NCBI RefSeq assembly: GCF_005311025.1
Contig: NZ_CP031747.1
Span: 186,001-250,000, forward strand
DNA length: 64,000 nt
Direction: 5' to 3'
Origin: Alcaligenes faecalis
Lineage (GTDB): Bacteria > Pseudomonadota > Gammaproteobacteria > Burkholderiales > Burkholderiaceae_B
A program made the position numbers and the translations under genes. Shown here in pieces: positions 1 through 9,255 of the stretch; the first letter of the stretch is position 1, and every line of letters begins with the position of its first letter. Under the pieces are notes generated by a model. It was not told where the DNA came from. It was given only the letters and a program-made list of their open reading frames with translations, and searched no databases.

Positions 1-2
1 GG

Positions 3-938
3 ACCGGCTTTACCTTTATCGGCTACTTCGCTCCTATCCGTGAACTGGGTGGCGAGCTGATCGCCCTGTCTCTGGGCCCTTGGCAGTGGTTCTGGCTCTT
101 GTTCTACGCCTTTGCCACCTGGGGTAACGCCGGTTTCATGCGCGAAGCCGTCTGTAAGTACATGTGCCCCTACGCACGTTTCCAAAGTGCCATGGTGGAC
201 AGCGATACCTTTGTGGTGACCTACGATTTTGTGCGTGGTGAAACCCGCGGTGGTCGATCTCGCAAGATTGACCACAAAGAAGCCGGTATGGGCGACTGTG
301 TGGACTGCAGCCTCTGTGTTCAGGTCTGTCCGACCGGTATTGATATTCGTGATGGCCTGCAATACATGTGTATTGGCTGTGGCGCCTGTGTGGACGTCTG
401 TGACCAGGTCATGGACAAGATGGGCTATGAGAAGGGCCTGATCCGCTACACCTCGGAGCGCGCCATTAAAGAGCGCATGACGCAATCGCAGGTGCGACGT
501 CGCATGCTGCGCCCGCGCGTGCTGTCTTATATCCTGATTCTGGCCGTCATTTGCGGTGCCTTCGTCTACACCTTGGCAACCCGTACCCCGATGCGTGTGG
601 ACGTGATTCGTGACCGTGGTGCTCTGGGCCGTGAAGTGCCTGGGGGCATGATCGAAAACGTGTTCCGTTTGCAAGTCATCAATACCTCGGAAGAGGCGAT
701 GGAGTTGCAGTTGTCCGTAACAGGTCTGGAAGGTGCACGCATTCACTTGACCGAGAACGGCCAGGATCACATTCATGTGGCCCCTGCAGGCAATAGATTG
801 TTGCCTGTCGTGGTGCAAGTCCCAATTAGTAGTGCCAAGCCAGGCCTGTATGATATTTCCATTCAGGCAGTCGGCGAGCATGAAGGGGGCCGCAAAACCT
901 ACGTGAATGAACGCAGTAGTTTTTATATTCCTCAGTAA
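3..938 (+). CDS. ccoG: Cytochrome c oxidase accessory protein CcoG (5' end outside window)
   Basis: Membrane-bound polyferredoxin that helps mature cbb3-type cytochrome oxidase, by family knowledge in copper delivery or reduction. The frame is open from base 3 and the start lies upstream of the window. Visible features are the end of the membrane region, a conserved Cys stretch (REAVCKYMCPYARFQ), then two ferredoxin-type clusters of cysteines (CVDCSLCVQVCP and CIGCGACVDVC). After these come a basic stretch, one more membrane helix (about bases 520-590) and a C-terminal beta-rich periplasmic domain that ends in FYIPQ. The next gene, a FixH-like protein, starts 18 bases on, so the two look cotranscribed with the cbb3 oxidase operon that presumably lies upstream. 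Confidence 0.93.
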   Translation, partial: TGFTFIGYFAPIRELGGELIALSLGPWQWFWLLFYAFATWGNAGFMREAVCKYMCPYARFQSAMVDSDTFVVTYDFVRGETRGGRSRKIDHKEAGMGDCVDCSLCVQVCPTGIDIRDGLQYMCIGCGACVDVCDQVMDKMGYEKGLIRYTSERAIKERMTQSQVRRRMLRPRVLSYILILAVICGAFVYTLATRTPMRVDVIRDRGALGREVPGGMIENVFRLQVINTSEEAMELQLSVTGLEGARIHLTENGQDHIHVAPAGNRLLPVVVQVPISSAKPGLYDISIQAVGEHEGGRKTYVNERSSFYIPQ

Positions 939-956
939 CTTTATAAAGAGCAAAAA

Positions 957-1160
957 ATGGACGAATCAAAGGACAGTGGACCCTGGTGGCGTGAACCGTG
1001 GCCCTGGTTGTTGATGGCCGGCCCGGCTCTGGCTATCGTGGGCTGCGTCATTACCATTGTGCTGGCGTTCCAGAACTTCAGTAATCAGGGAGTGACGGAC
1101 GGCGGCGTCAAGCAAGGTCTGGTCGTCACCAAAGGCGAGCCTGCCCGCGAGCAGCGCTAA
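957..1160 (+). CDS. Short FixH/CcoH-like membrane protein
   Basis: 67 residues with the N-terminal signature of the FixH/CcoH family: a WWREPWPW stretch just before one transmembrane helix (about residues 17-38), then a KQGL motif where family members usually carry DDYYKQGL. The roughly 100-residue periplasmic beta domain of rhizobial FixH is missing. Short versions like this occur in betaproteobacteria from memory, so I do not treat it as broken. It sits 18 bases after ccoG, which fits a role in assembly or stability of cbb3 oxidase. No continuation of the missing domain is visible in another frame downstream. Confidence 0.7.
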   Translation: MDESKDSGPWWREPWPWLLMAGPALAIVGCVITIVLAFQNFSNQGVTDGGVKQGLVVTKGEPAREQR

Positions 1161-1226
1161 AAGTAGTTGATACACCGTTACGCTAGGGTTGAGAGAAGTA
1201 TGTTTCCGTTCAAGAAGGGGGTACGA

Positions 1227-1481
1227 ATGACCATCCGATCGTTGATGTGGATACTGTGGCCTTCATTCCTGGTCGCTGGGGTACTGAGTGCAATCGTGTT
1301 TGCTTTGGTAGACCCGTTGGACATCGTTGTGCTTGGACATATGCAAGTAGATCGACTGACCTTTTATACGGTGGCGTTTTTTCTGTTCTGGGTGGCCGCT
1401 GCGGTGGCTTGTACGCTTAGCCTGTATATGTCCTCTGGTTCGCCAGCGGTACTGGCTGAACCGGCAGATAGTCTGGACTGA
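1227..1481 (+). CDS. Small two-helix membrane protein, unknown function
   Basis: 84 residues from the ATG preceded by AAGAAGGGGG; an in-frame ATG at 1200 with a GAGAAG upstream is an alternative. Two hydrophobic segments (about residues 6-28 and 45-68) flank a short loop, and the tail is short and acidic. I do not recognise a named domain. It lies between the ccoG/fixH pair and a strong terminator, so it is likely the last gene of the cbb3 maturation operon and may be an accessory membrane protein. That role rests on position alone. Confidence 0.55.
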   Translation: MTIRSLMWILWPSFLVAGVLSAIVFALVDPLDIVVLGHMQVDRLTFYTVAFFLFWVAAAVACTLSLYMSSGSPAVLAEPADSLD

Positions 1482-1502
1482 TTTCGACAAGCGCCAAAAG
1501 AC

Positions 1503-1537
1503 AAAAAAGCACATGCAAACTGCATGTGCTTTTTTTT
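1503..1537 (+). terminator. Rho-independent terminator after the ccoG operon
   Basis: The stem AAAAAAGCACATGCA pairs with TGCATGTGCTTTTTT across a three-base loop (AAC) and is followed by more T. Its A-rich and T-rich flanks let it work in both directions, so it can also stop fnr transcripts arriving from the right. Confidence 0.85.
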
Positions 1538-1631
1538 GTGCGCGCTTGGTGCTGGGGAGTGATGCAGCAGGCCCTAGAGACGTTCAGAGCCTTGCGTAAG
1601 CCCTAGGCAATACCAGGTAAAGCAAGTAGCC

Positions 1632-2360
1632 TTAATCGCACTCCGTGCCTGCCAGAGTGCGCAGGGCAGCCAGATCCAGCAAGTGGACTTCACGCTGGGA
1701 GATTTTCAGCAGACCTTCGCGCGCAAAACGCGAGAACAGGCGGCTGACCGTTTCCAGTGTCAGGCCCAGGAAGTTGCCGATTTCTTCGCGGCTCATGCGC
1801 AGAATGAATTCGTAAGGGGAGTAGCCAAGCAGCGACAGGCGCTGGGACAGGTTCAGCAAGAAGGCGGCCAGGCGCTGCTCGGAACGCAGTCCGGCCAAGG
1901 TCATCATCAGTTGATGGGCGCGGTTGATTTCCTTGCTCATCAAGCGACGGAATTGTTGTTGCAAGATAGGCAGTTGGGCCGACAGGCGGTCCAGATCATC
2001 AAGGCGGATCACACAGACCTCGCTGTCTTCCAGGGCGATGGCATGGGAGACATGGCGGTTTTCAACCAGGCTATCCATGCCAAGGATTTCTCCTGGTAAT
2101 AAAAAGCCCGTAATCTGGATGTGGCCGGTGGAATCTTCCAGCTGCATCTTGATAGAACCAGAGCGCAGACCATAGATTCCCTCGACTGAGTCGGCCAGTC
2201 GAAACAGCACGCCGCCCTTGGGGATGCGGATGCGCTCCTTGACTAATTCGTCCAACCGCTCCATTTCATGCTTAGGCATCCCAAGAGGTAGACATACCTC
2301 ATTGAGCATACAGCTGGAGCAGCGTATGGAGTCAGCGGTAACCGAGATACGTTTTTGCAT
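1632..2360 (-). CDS. fnr: FNR-type oxygen-sensing regulator
   Basis: 242-residue Crp/Fnr family activator. The N-terminal cysteines C14, C17 and C23 (CSSCMLNEVC) and C116 (EVCVIR) match the four ligands of the oxygen-labile 4Fe-4S cluster of true FNR proteins. A cyclic-nucleotide-binding-like beta barrel spans about residues 30-130, followed by a long dimer helix and a C-terminal helix-turn-helix (REEIGNFLGLTLETVSRLF, about 192-210). The recognition helix carries the E..SR pattern typical of binding to TTGAT-N4-ATCAA. Under low oxygen it should activate cbb3 oxidase and other microaerobic genes, and the neighbouring ccoG fits that. An FNR-like site 35 bases upstream of its start suggests autoregulation. 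Confidence 0.93.
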   Translation of the reverse strand: MQKRISVTADSIRCSSCMLNEVCLPLGMPKHEMERLDELVKERIRIPKGGVLFRLADSVEGIYGLRSGSIKMQLEDSTGHIQITGFLLPGEILGMDSLVENRHVSHAIALEDSEVCVIRLDDLDRLSAQLPILQQQFRRLMSKEINRAHQLMMTLAGLRSEQRLAAFLLNLSQRLSLLGYSPYEFILRMSREEIGNFLGLTLETVSRLFSRFAREGLLKISQREVHLLDLAALRTLAGTECD

Positions 2361-2394
2361 AAGGAATAATGTCAGATGGCGAAACGCTAAATCT

Positions 2395-2408
2395 TTGAGT
2401 CAAATCAA
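2395..2408. promoter_or_regulatory. FNR-box-like site upstream of fnr
   Basis: TTGAG-TCAA-ATCAA matches the FNR consensus TTGAT-N4-ATCAA at nine of ten positions. It lies 35 bases upstream of the fnr start codon, between fnr (minus) and clpB (plus), and is best placed to control fnr itself. Confidence 0.6.
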
Positions 2409-2561
2409 GTGTAATTGTAGCTTTTTATTGGTTGGTATTCCCGCTAATCCTTAATATGTTTAGTTCTTAAGGGCCGCGCCATGCGGGAAGCGGCTGCCCA
2501 TGCCGGGTACAGCGCGGTCAGACTGCTCTTGTCAGGTTGTTGTTTAAAAGCGATCCAAACA

Positions 2562-2588
2562 CTTGAATACTTGGTTTTTGTCCTTATC
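2562..2588 (+). promoter_or_regulatory. Candidate heat-shock (sigma-32) promoter for clpB
   Basis: A CTTGAA element at 2562-2567 is followed after 14 bases by a CCTTAT element, about 100 bases before the clpB start. The -35 part matches the sigma-32 consensus well and the -10 part only loosely. Regulation of clpB by sigma-32 is established in proteobacteria; this exact site is an inference. Confidence 0.35.
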
Positions 2589-2684
2589 TTCAATTCATCC
2601 TGTTATTTGTTGCGAGATCTGGGCGAGCAGTATTTAGTAACTGTTTGCTTTAGCTTATCGCATATTTTCTCAAGTGAAAATTCT

Positions 2685-5276
2685 ATGCGAATCGATAAAT
2701 TGACAACGAAGTTTCAACAGGCTCTAGCCGATGCGCAGAGCCTGGCTGTTCGCGAAGACAACCCCTATCTGGAACCCGCCCACGTACTGGTCGCCTTGCT
2801 GGCCGATGCCGATTCCGGCACTGGCAGCTTGCTGGCTCGTGCGGGCGTCGCCATTCCCCGTCTGGAAAATGAGCTTAACCGCCTGATCTCCAATCTGCCC
2901 AAGGTACAAGGGGCGGAAGGTCAGCAGCAGCTCAGCTCGGCTCTGCAAGCCGCTTTGGCGAAAACCGACAAGGAAGCCGCCCAGCGCGGTGATACCTATA
3001 TCGCCAGCGAGTTGTTCCTGCTGGCCCTGGCTGACGACAAAGGCGAAACCGGTCGTGCCTTGCGCGATGCCGGCTTGCAGCGCCGTGCCTTGGAAGCGGC
3101 CATTGAGGCCGTACGCGGTGGTGCCAATGTGAATGATGCCGAAGGTGATAGCAACCGTGAGGCGCTGGACAAGTACACCACTGACCTGACCGAGCGTGCC
3201 CGTCTGGGCAAGTTGGACCCGGTGATTGGCCGTGACGACGAAATTCGTCGCACTATCCAGATTCTGCAGCGTCGCACCAAGAACAACCCCGTGTTGATTG
3301 GTGAGCCTGGTGTGGGTAAGACCGCCATTGTGGAAGGCTTGGCGCAGCGCATCGTGAACAACGAAGTGCCCGAAACCCTGAAGGGCAAGCGTGTTCTGGT
3401 GCTGGACCTGGCTGCCTTGCTGGCGGGTGCCAAGTACCGTGGCGAATTTGAAGAACGTCTGAAAGCCGTCTTGAAAGAGCTGTCCAAGGACGATGGCAAA
3501 ACCATTGTCTTTATTGACGAGTTGCACACCATGGTGGGCGCCGGTAAGGCCGAAGGTGCCATGGATGCCGGCAATATGCTCAAACCCGCCTTGTCGCGCG
3601 GCGAGCTGCACTGTATCGGTGCCACCACGCTGAACGAGTATCGCCAGTACATCGAGAAAGACGCGGCTCTGGAGCGTCGTTTCCAGAAAGTGCTGGTTAA
3701 CGAACCGGACATGGAGTCCACCATTGCGATTCTGCGTGGTTTGCAGGAGCGCTACGAGCTGCACCACGGTGTGGCGATTACCGACCCGGCCATTGTGGCT
3801 GCGGCCGAGCTGTCGCAGCGCTACATTACGGACCGTTTCCTGCCCGATAAGGCCATTGACCTGATCGACGAGGCCGCGGCCCGTATCCGTATGGAGATCG
3901 ACTCCAAGCCCGAGGTCATGGACAAGCTGGATCGCCGCATCATTCAGCTGAAGATCGAGCGTGAAGCGGTCATCAAGGACACGGACGAGGCCTCTCAGCG
4001 CCGTTTGCAGGCCATCAATGACGAGATGGAGAAGCTGCAGCGTGAGTACAACGACTATGAAGAGATCTGGAAAGCCGAAAAAGCGGCAGTTCAGGGCTCG
4101 CAAGTTGTTAAAGAGGAAATCGAGAAGGTTCGCGCCGAAATGGCCGAGCTGCAACGCAAGGGCCAGTTCGACAAGTTGGCCGAGCTGCAATACGGCAAGC
4201 TGCCCGAACTGGAAGAGCGCCTGAAAGCGGCTGAAGCCAATATGGACAAGGCGGATCAGGACAAGCCTCGCTTGTTGCGTACACAGGTTGGTGCCGAGGA
4301 AATCGCGGAAGTGGTTTCGCGTGCAACCGGTATTCCTGTGTCCAAGATGATGCAGGGCGAGCGTGAAAAGCTCTTGCAGATGGAAGACTACTTGCACAAG
4401 CGTGTGGTCGGCCAAGGTGAAGCCGTACGTTTGGTGTCGGATGCCATCCGTCGCTCGCGCGCCGGTCTGTCTGATCCGTCCCGCCCTTATGGTTCCTTCC
4501 TGTTCCTGGGGCCAACCGGTGTGGGTAAGACCGAACTGACCAAGGCATTGGCCAACTTCCTCTTTGATTCCGAGGATCACATGATTCGTATCGACATGAG
4601 CGAATTCATGGAGAAACACTCGGTGGCTCGTTTGATCGGGGCGCCTCCCGGCTACGTGGGCTATGAAGAGGGCGGTTACCTGACCGAGGCCGTGCGTCGC
4701 AAACCTTATTCGGTGATTTTGCTGGATGAGGTCGAGAAAGCACACCCCGACGTCTTTAACGTGCTCTTGCAGGTGCTGGACGATGGTCGTTTGACCGATG
4801 GTCAGGGCCGTACGGTGGACTTCCGCAATACGGTGATCATCATGACCTCCAACCTGGGTTCGCAGCATATCCAGCGTTTGTCGGGCGAACCTTACGATGT
4901 GATCAAGGAAGTGGTGTGGGAAGAAGTGAAGCAGCATTTCCGCCCCGAGTTCCTGAACCGTATCGACGAAGTAGTGGTATTCCACGGTCTGGAAGCAGAA
5001 CACATCGAGTCCATTGCTCGTATCCAGCTTGAACGTCTGGATCAGCGTCTGGCTCAACGTGACATGCATCTGGAAGTCAGCGAGGCTGCTTTGGCTCAGT
5101 TGGCCAAGGCCGGGTTTGACCCTGTGTTTGGCGCACGTCCTTTGAAACGTGCCATTCAGCAGCACATTGAGAACCCGGTGGCACGTCTGATTCTGGAAGG
5201 TCGCTTTGGTCCTAAAGATGTGGTGCCTGTAGACTGGAAGGACGGCGAGTTTACGTTCACCCGCAGTATCCAGTAA
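2685..5276 (+). CDS. clpB: Disaggregase chaperone ClpB
   Basis: 863-residue AAA+ disaggregase, the usual ClpB length. It works with DnaK/DnaJ/GrpE to pull proteins out of aggregates in the cytoplasm. In order: a Clp N-terminal double repeat (1-145), AAA domain 1 with Walker A GEPGVGKT (206-213), a long coiled-coil middle domain (about 405-525), AAA domain 2 with Walker A GPTGVGKT (609-616) and a ClpB C-terminal domain. The middle domain separates it from ClpA and ClpC. The frame is open for another 68 codons upstream, but that stretch has no ClpB similarity; the start chosen is the ATG giving [12 protein letters not shown] strong terminator follows, so it is transcribed alone. Confidence 0.96.
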   Translation: MRIDKLTTKFQQALADAQSLAVREDNPYLEPAHVLVALLADADSGTGSLLARAGVAIPRLENELNRLISNLPKVQGAEGQQQLSSALQAALAKTDKEAAQRGDTYIASELFLLALADDKGETGRALRDAGLQRRALEAAIEAVRGGANVNDAEGDSNREALDKYTTDLTERARLGKLDPVIGRDDEIRRTIQILQRRTKNNPVLIGEPGVGKTAIVEGLAQRIVNNEVPETLKGKRVLVLDLAALLAGAKYRGEFEERLKAVLKELSKDDGKTIVFIDELHTMVGAGKAEGAMDAGNMLKPALSRGELHCIGATTLNEYRQYIEKDAALERRFQKVLVNEPDMESTIAILRGLQERYELHHGVAITDPAIVAAAELSQRYITDRFLPDKAIDLIDEAAARIRMEIDSKPEVMDKLDRRIIQLKIEREAVIKDTDEASQRRLQAINDEMEKLQREYNDYEEIWKAEKAAVQGSQVVKEEIEKVRAEMAELQRKGQFDKLAELQYGKLPELEERLKAAEANMDKADQDKPRLLRTQVGAEEIAEVVSRATGIPVSKMMQGEREKLLQMEDYLHKRVVGQGEAVRLVSDAIRRSRAGLSDPSRPYGSFLFLGPTGVGKTELTKALANFLFDSEDHMIRIDMSEFMEKHSVARLIGAPPGYVGYEEGGYLTEAVRRKPYSVILLDEVEKAHPDVFNVLLQVLDDGRLTDGQGRTVDFRNTVIIMTSNLGSQHIQRLSGEPYDVIKEVVWEEVKQHFRPEFLNRIDEVVVFHGLEAEHIESIARIQLERLDQRLAQRDMHLEVSEAALAQLAKAGFDPVFGARPLKRAIQQHIENPVARLILEGRFGPKDVVPVDWKDGEFTFTRSIQ

Positions 5277-5290
5277 TGAGCAGGCTCTGA

Positions 5291-5322
5291 TTACTGCTGT
5301 GCTGGTGAGCGTTGAGCAGTAA
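5291..5322 (+). other. Hairpin in the clpB 3' untranslated region
   Basis: TTACTGCT pairs with AGCAGTAA across 16 bases, shortly after the clpB stop and ahead of the real terminator. There is no T-run. It may protect the transcript end; nothing more can be said. Confidence 0.35.
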
Positions 5323-5364
5323 AGCGGACCAGCGCATGCTGTAAGCTTTAGTTGAAACGGCAGT

Positions 5365-5398
5365 AAAAAAAGCGCCTTGGGCAACCAAGGCGCTTTTT
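5365..5398 (+). terminator. Rho-independent terminator after clpB
   Basis: AAAAGCGCCTTGG and CCAAGGCGCTTTTT form a stem around a GCAA tetraloop, with A-run and T-run flanks. The following 200 bases up to the end of queH hold no gene that I can see. Confidence 0.88.
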
Positions 5399-5597
5399 CT
5401 TTGGCTCGACGGATTGTTTCAAGCTTGGGCTGCTTTACCTCTGAACTGTGACACCCACTTGGGTTTTAGCAAAGACGAAGCTATCCAGAATCTTGGTGTG
5501 GCTCAGCCATGCAGTGTTCGTATAAGGAATAGCTGTCAAGCAGAGACCGTCTTAGTCAGGTGTACTGAGACCGTAAGGACGACCGTTCAGGCCTCGC

Positions 5598-6296
5598 TTA
5601 GGCGTTCTCGTGCGCCGGTGCTGGGGGCGGAGTCAGTTCCAGTTCATCCTTGCCGTAGAACTTCACACCGATCTCGACACGAGGGCGGCCTTGCGAGCGG
5701 CGGTGGCGGTTGGTGTCGCGCAGCGAGTACACGCAGCCACAATATTCCTGCTGATAAAAGTTCTCGCGCTTGCTGATCTCCAGCATGCGTTGCGAGCCGC
5801 CACCTTTGCGCCAGTTGTAGGTCCAGTATTTCATCTCCGGATAACGGGCTGCGGCGCGTTCGCCACAGTCGTTGATCTGGTTCATGTCTTTCCAGCGCGA
5901 GATACCCAGGACGCTGGAGATGATGTCGTAGCCATTTTCATGGGCGTAGAGGGCTGTGCGCTCAAAGCGCATGTCAAAGCAGACCGTACAACGCTCGCCG
6001 CGCTCGGGGGCGTGTTCCAGACCGCGTACGCGTTCAAACCAGTTATCCACGTCGTAGTCGGCATCAATAAATTCGATACCGTGCTGTTCGGCAAAGCGGA
6101 TGTTTTCCTGCTTGCGCAGTTCATATTCGCGCACCGGATGGATATTGGGGTTGTAGAAGAAAACGGTGTATTCAATCCCCGAGGCGTGCAAGGCCTCCAT
6201 CACCTCGCCCGAACAGGGGGCGCAGCAGGAGTGCAGCAGCAATTTCTCGCGCTTTTCCGGCATGGTTAAAACTGGACGATTGAGCTGAGTGGACAT
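5598..6296 (-). CDS. queH: Epoxyqueuosine reductase QueH
   Basis: 232 residues of the former DUF208 family. QueH performs the last step of queuosine synthesis, reducing epoxyqueuosine to queuosine in tRNA, and is unrelated in sequence to QueG. The cysteine pattern is complete: C24-C25-C28 (HSCCAPC), C103 and C106 ([10 protein letters not shown]), and C186 and C188 (EYCGCVYS), which in the family bind a 4Fe-4S cluster and a nearby metal. The ATG giving MSTQLNRP was preferred over a GTG 14 codons upstream because the extra residues have no family likeness. It lies downstream of glnE on the same strand, but the 102-base gap leaves cotranscription open. Confidence 0.9.
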   Translation of the reverse strand: MSTQLNRPVLTMPEKREKLLLHSCCAPCSGEVMEALHASGIEYTVFFYNPNIHPVREYELRKQENIRFAEQHGIEFIDADYDVDNWFERVRGLEHAPERGERCTVCFDMRFERTALYAHENGYDIISSVLGISRWKDMNQINDCGERAAARYPEMKYWTYNWRKGGGSQRMLEISKRENFYQQEYCGCVYSLRDTNRHRRSQGRPRVEIGVKFYGKDELELTPPPAPAHENA

Positions 6297-6398
6297 GAAT
6301 CTGAATCCGAGAAAAAAGGCGTCCCGAGTCGGTCGCACAGTAAATCAATGCGACTATTGTAGATTCTTGGCAAAGTTTAGTGAAATCAATCTGTTGCC

Positions 6399-9155
6399 TT
6401 AGTACCCCAGGACCTCGTCCCATAGTCGCGTCACGGCCTGTCGTTCCTGAGTCAGCTCGGTCTGCGGGACACGGGCTTTTTCCGCCCCTTCCAGACGTAA
6501 TGCGTGCTGACGACGGCGCAGGGCACGGTAGGCATCGGCCACCTCCTGAGCATGGTCAACCGCAATCAGGCCCGCTTGCGCGGCAATGCCCAGCAAGGCG
6601 ATATTGCCCAGGTTTTCCAGCAGCTTGGGATGCTCTCGGCTATGGCACAGCACCAGATATTGGGTGATGAACTCCACATCCACCATGCCGCCACGGTCGT
6701 GCTTCAAATCAAACAGCTCGCTGCGGTTGGGGTGCCCGGCACTGATCTTGTCACGCATGTCCAGAATGTCTGCGCGCAGTTTGCGACGGTCGCGTTCCAT
6801 CAACAAGATGGAGCGGCGGATTTCATCGAAGCGTTCCTTGATCTGGGCATCCCCGGTCACAAAACGGGCACGGGTAATGGCTTGATGCTCCCAGGACCAA
6901 GCGCTACGGGTTTGATACTGCTCGAAGGCATCCACACTGACGGCCAGCAAACCGGCATCGCCATCCGGGCGCAAACGCAGGTCAATATCGTAGAGACGAC
7001 CGGAGGAGGTCATGGCCGACAACCAGCTGGTCATGCGGCGAGCCAGTTTGATGTAGCGCTCCACATTATCCTGGCTGGGGTCGTCATAGAGAAACACCAG
7101 ATCCAGGTCCGAGGCGTAGCCAATTTCCTTGCCGCCCAGCTTGCCGTAGGCGATGACGGCAAAGCGGGGCGGGGTGTCGTGTTCAGGGCCCAGGCTGCGG
7201 GGGCGCGTCAGAGGCCAGGTACGCTCCAGCGTCTCGGCCAGCATCATATCGGCCAGGGCCGAGAGCTGGTCGGCCAGTGCCTCTACCGTCAGCACACCCT
7301 CCAGATCCTGAGCCAGCAACTGGAAGGTGATCTGGTGTTGCCAGTCGCGCATCATGTTCATTTGCTGTTCGACATCAGCCTGGCCATCGGGCAGGCGGCA
7401 GGCGTCCAGATCGCGGCACATTTGCTCGGACAGGGCTGCAAAGTCCGGAATTTCCATTAGCGAATGCCATTCGATCAGGCTGTCCAGCAGGAGCGGGTAT
7501 TGAGCCAGGTACTGGGCAGCCCAAGGGCTGGCCGAGACAATACGGGCGACGCGGGCCAGCGTATCGGGGTATTCAGCCAGCAAAGCCAGATAAGCACTGC
7601 GTTGGGCGATCAGCTCGATCAGGTTGAAGAGCCGTGTCGCTGTCATTTCCGGGTTTTCGGAGCGGTAGGCGTAGTCCTCAGCCAAGGGGATCAAGCGTTG
7701 TACGCGATCCAGGCTGGCATTGGGCAGGCTGCGCAGGCGATGGCTGTTCAAAAGGGCCTGACGTAATTGTTCGATGCGTTCCTGCAAAGCCTGATCTTGC
7801 TCGGCGCTGTTGACGTCGAGGGTGGGTGCTGCCGCTACAGGAGGCTCGGCACTGGCTTCTTCCCCCATACCCGCTAGACGGAAGGCATTGCGGAAGGTAT
7901 GCGACACAAACTTTCTGTGCTGGCCTAACTGTTCATCGAAGTCGGGCAGGCTCAGGCCCAAGGTGGCGGCCAGCTCAGTGCGCAGTTCCTCGTCCTGGGG
8001 CAGCAAATGGGTTTGTTCGTCTTCGCGGTACTGCAAGCGGTGTTCGACACGTCGCAAGAAAGTATAGGCGGCCAGCAGCTTGTCGCAGACCTCCTGGTCC
8101 AGCAGACCGGCCGCGCATTGACCGCGCAGAGCCTTGTGCAGGCTGGTGGTTTGCAGGGAAGGTTGCCGTCCACCGCGTATCAGTTGATTGAGCTGAACCA
8201 CAAACTCAATTTCTCGAATCCCGCCATCCCCCAGCTTGATGTTGTGCCAGGTCTCCACGCCATTGCGGTTCAGGGCGCGGCGTGTCCAGTCCTGACGGAT
8301 GCGCTCGCGCAGGCCGCGCAGGGCGGACAGGGCATCAAAGTCAAAATACTTGCGGTACACAAAAGGGGTACGCAGCGCTTCGAAGTGATGTATATCGCCG
8401 GCGCTACGGCTGCCTTCAAAGGCCTGGGCCTTGATGGGGCGCGCCTTGATCCAGGCATAGCGTTCCCACTCCCGGCCTTGATTGACCAGATAGTTTTCCA
8501 GGGCCTGCATGCTCCAGGCCAGCGGCCCCGAATCACCGTCCGGGCGCAGGCGCAAGTCGGTGCGAAACACCTGGCCGAAGGCGTCAGTATCAGACAGCAT
8601 GGGCATCATGCGCTGGGTTACTTTGCCGTAAAACTCGTGATAGCTCAGGGGGCGGCGACCCTCGGTTTCGCCGTCCTCGTCGTAGAGCATGATCAGGTCA
8701 ATGTCCGAGGAAACGTTTAATTCCCCCCCGCCCAGCTTGCCCATACCCAAAATAATCATCTCTTGGGGCAGGCCGGTTTTCGAGTTTCTAGGAATACCGT
8801 GTACGTCAGCCAGTTGCCGGGCCACGGTCTCATAGGCTTGCGCCACGGCCAGATCAGCCAGGCTGCTCATGGCCTGCATGACTTCTTCCAGTGGCGCCAA
8901 GCCATTGATATCGCGGATCATCAGCACCAGAAAGACCCGTTCGCGCAGTTGGCGCAAGGCCTGGCGCACTTGTGCCAGACGATCATTATCGGGCTCGGGC
9001 AGCAAAGTCCTATACCATTGCGTAATCAATGCGGGGGTGACAGGGTGTTGGGCTTGCTCTTCCAGCCACGCTCCAAATTGCGGCTGAGCGTTTACTTTTC
9101 GACGCAAGGGGCCGGACCATTGCATCACGGGCTTCAATATAATGGACTGGCTCAT
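6399..9155 (-). CDS. glnE: Bifunctional glutamine synthetase adenylyltransferase/deadenylase GlnE
   Basis: 918-residue enzyme that adds AMP to glutamine synthetase and removes it, under control of PII and glutamine. Two nucleotidyltransferase halves are visible, each with the G-K-L-G-G signature and a D-x-D metal pair: [11 protein letters not shown] at about 137-147 followed by [10 protein letters not shown], and [11 protein letters not shown] with [11 protein letters not shown] in the C-terminal half. By family knowledge the N-terminal half deadenylylates and the C-terminal half adenylylates. The start is the ATG giving [10 protein letters not shown]; a TTG 12 codons upstream lacks a ribosome site. 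It is divergent from the yhdP-like gene, with about 100 bases between them. Confidence 0.95.
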   Translation of the reverse strand: MSQSIILKPVMQWSGPLRRKVNAQPQFGAWLEEQAQHPVTPALITQWYRTLLPEPDNDRLAQVRQALRQLRERVFLVLMIRDINGLAPLEEVMQAMSSLADLAVAQAYETVARQLADVHGIPRNSKTGLPQEMIILGMGKLGGGELNVSSDIDLIMLYDEDGETEGRRPLSYHEFYGKVTQRMMPMLSDTDAFGQVFRTDLRLRPDGDSGPLAWSMQALENYLVNQGREWERYAWIKARPIKAQAFEGSRSAGDIHHFEALRTPFVYRKYFDFDALSALRGLRERIRQDWTRRALNRNGVETWHNIKLGDGGIREIEFVVQLNQLIRGGRQPSLQTTSLHKALRGQCAAGLLDQEVCDKLLAAYTFLRRVEHRLQYREDEQTHLLPQDEELRTELAATLGLSLPDFDEQLGQHRKFVSHTFRNAFRLAGMGEEASAEPPVAAAPTLDVNSAEQDQALQERIEQLRQALLNSHRLRSLPNASLDRVQRLIPLAEDYAYRSENPEMTATRLFNLIELIAQRSAYLALLAEYPDTLARVARIVSASPWAAQYLAQYPLLLDSLIEWHSLMEIPDFAALSEQMCRDLDACRLPDGQADVEQQMNMMRDWQHQITFQLLAQDLEGVLTVEALADQLSALADMMLAETLERTWPLTRPRSLGPEHDTPPRFAVIAYGKLGGKEIGYASDLDLVFLYDDPSQDNVERYIKLARRMTSWLSAMTSSGRLYDIDLRLRPDGDAGLLAVSVDAFEQYQTRSAWSWEHQAITRARFVTGDAQIKERFDEIRRSILLMERDRRKLRADILDMRDKISAGHPNRSELFDLKHDRGGMVDVEFITQYLVLCHSREHPKLLENLGNIALLGIAAQAGLIAVDHAQEVADAYRALRRRQHALRLEGAEKARVPQTELTQERQAVTRLWDEVLGY

Positions 9156-9255
9156 ACGATAAGAGGCTTTTCGGATAAGGGGGAACGACAAGTGAAATGA
9201 CTTGTCTGACTAGGCCGGAAATGACCGCATCTAACTATACTCGGGAATTGATTGC

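Noticed and set aside
957-1160. FixH-like gene as a truncated pseudogene
   Set aside because: No remnant of the missing domain follows in any frame, and short forms of this family are known to me from related bacteria.
2481-2684. Possible 68-residue N-terminal extension of ClpB
   Set aside because: The stretch lacks similarity to ClpB and contains the candidate promoter. The ATG at 2685 gives the standard N-terminus.
2724-5384. Long open frame of 886 codons antisense to clpB
   Set aside because: It is a shadow of strong codon bias in clpB. Its translation is rich in His, Leu and Gln with no domain, and clpB is certain.
5414-5776. 120-codon frame between clpB and queH
   Set aside because: It runs into the antisense of queH and has no ribosome site or recognisable motif.
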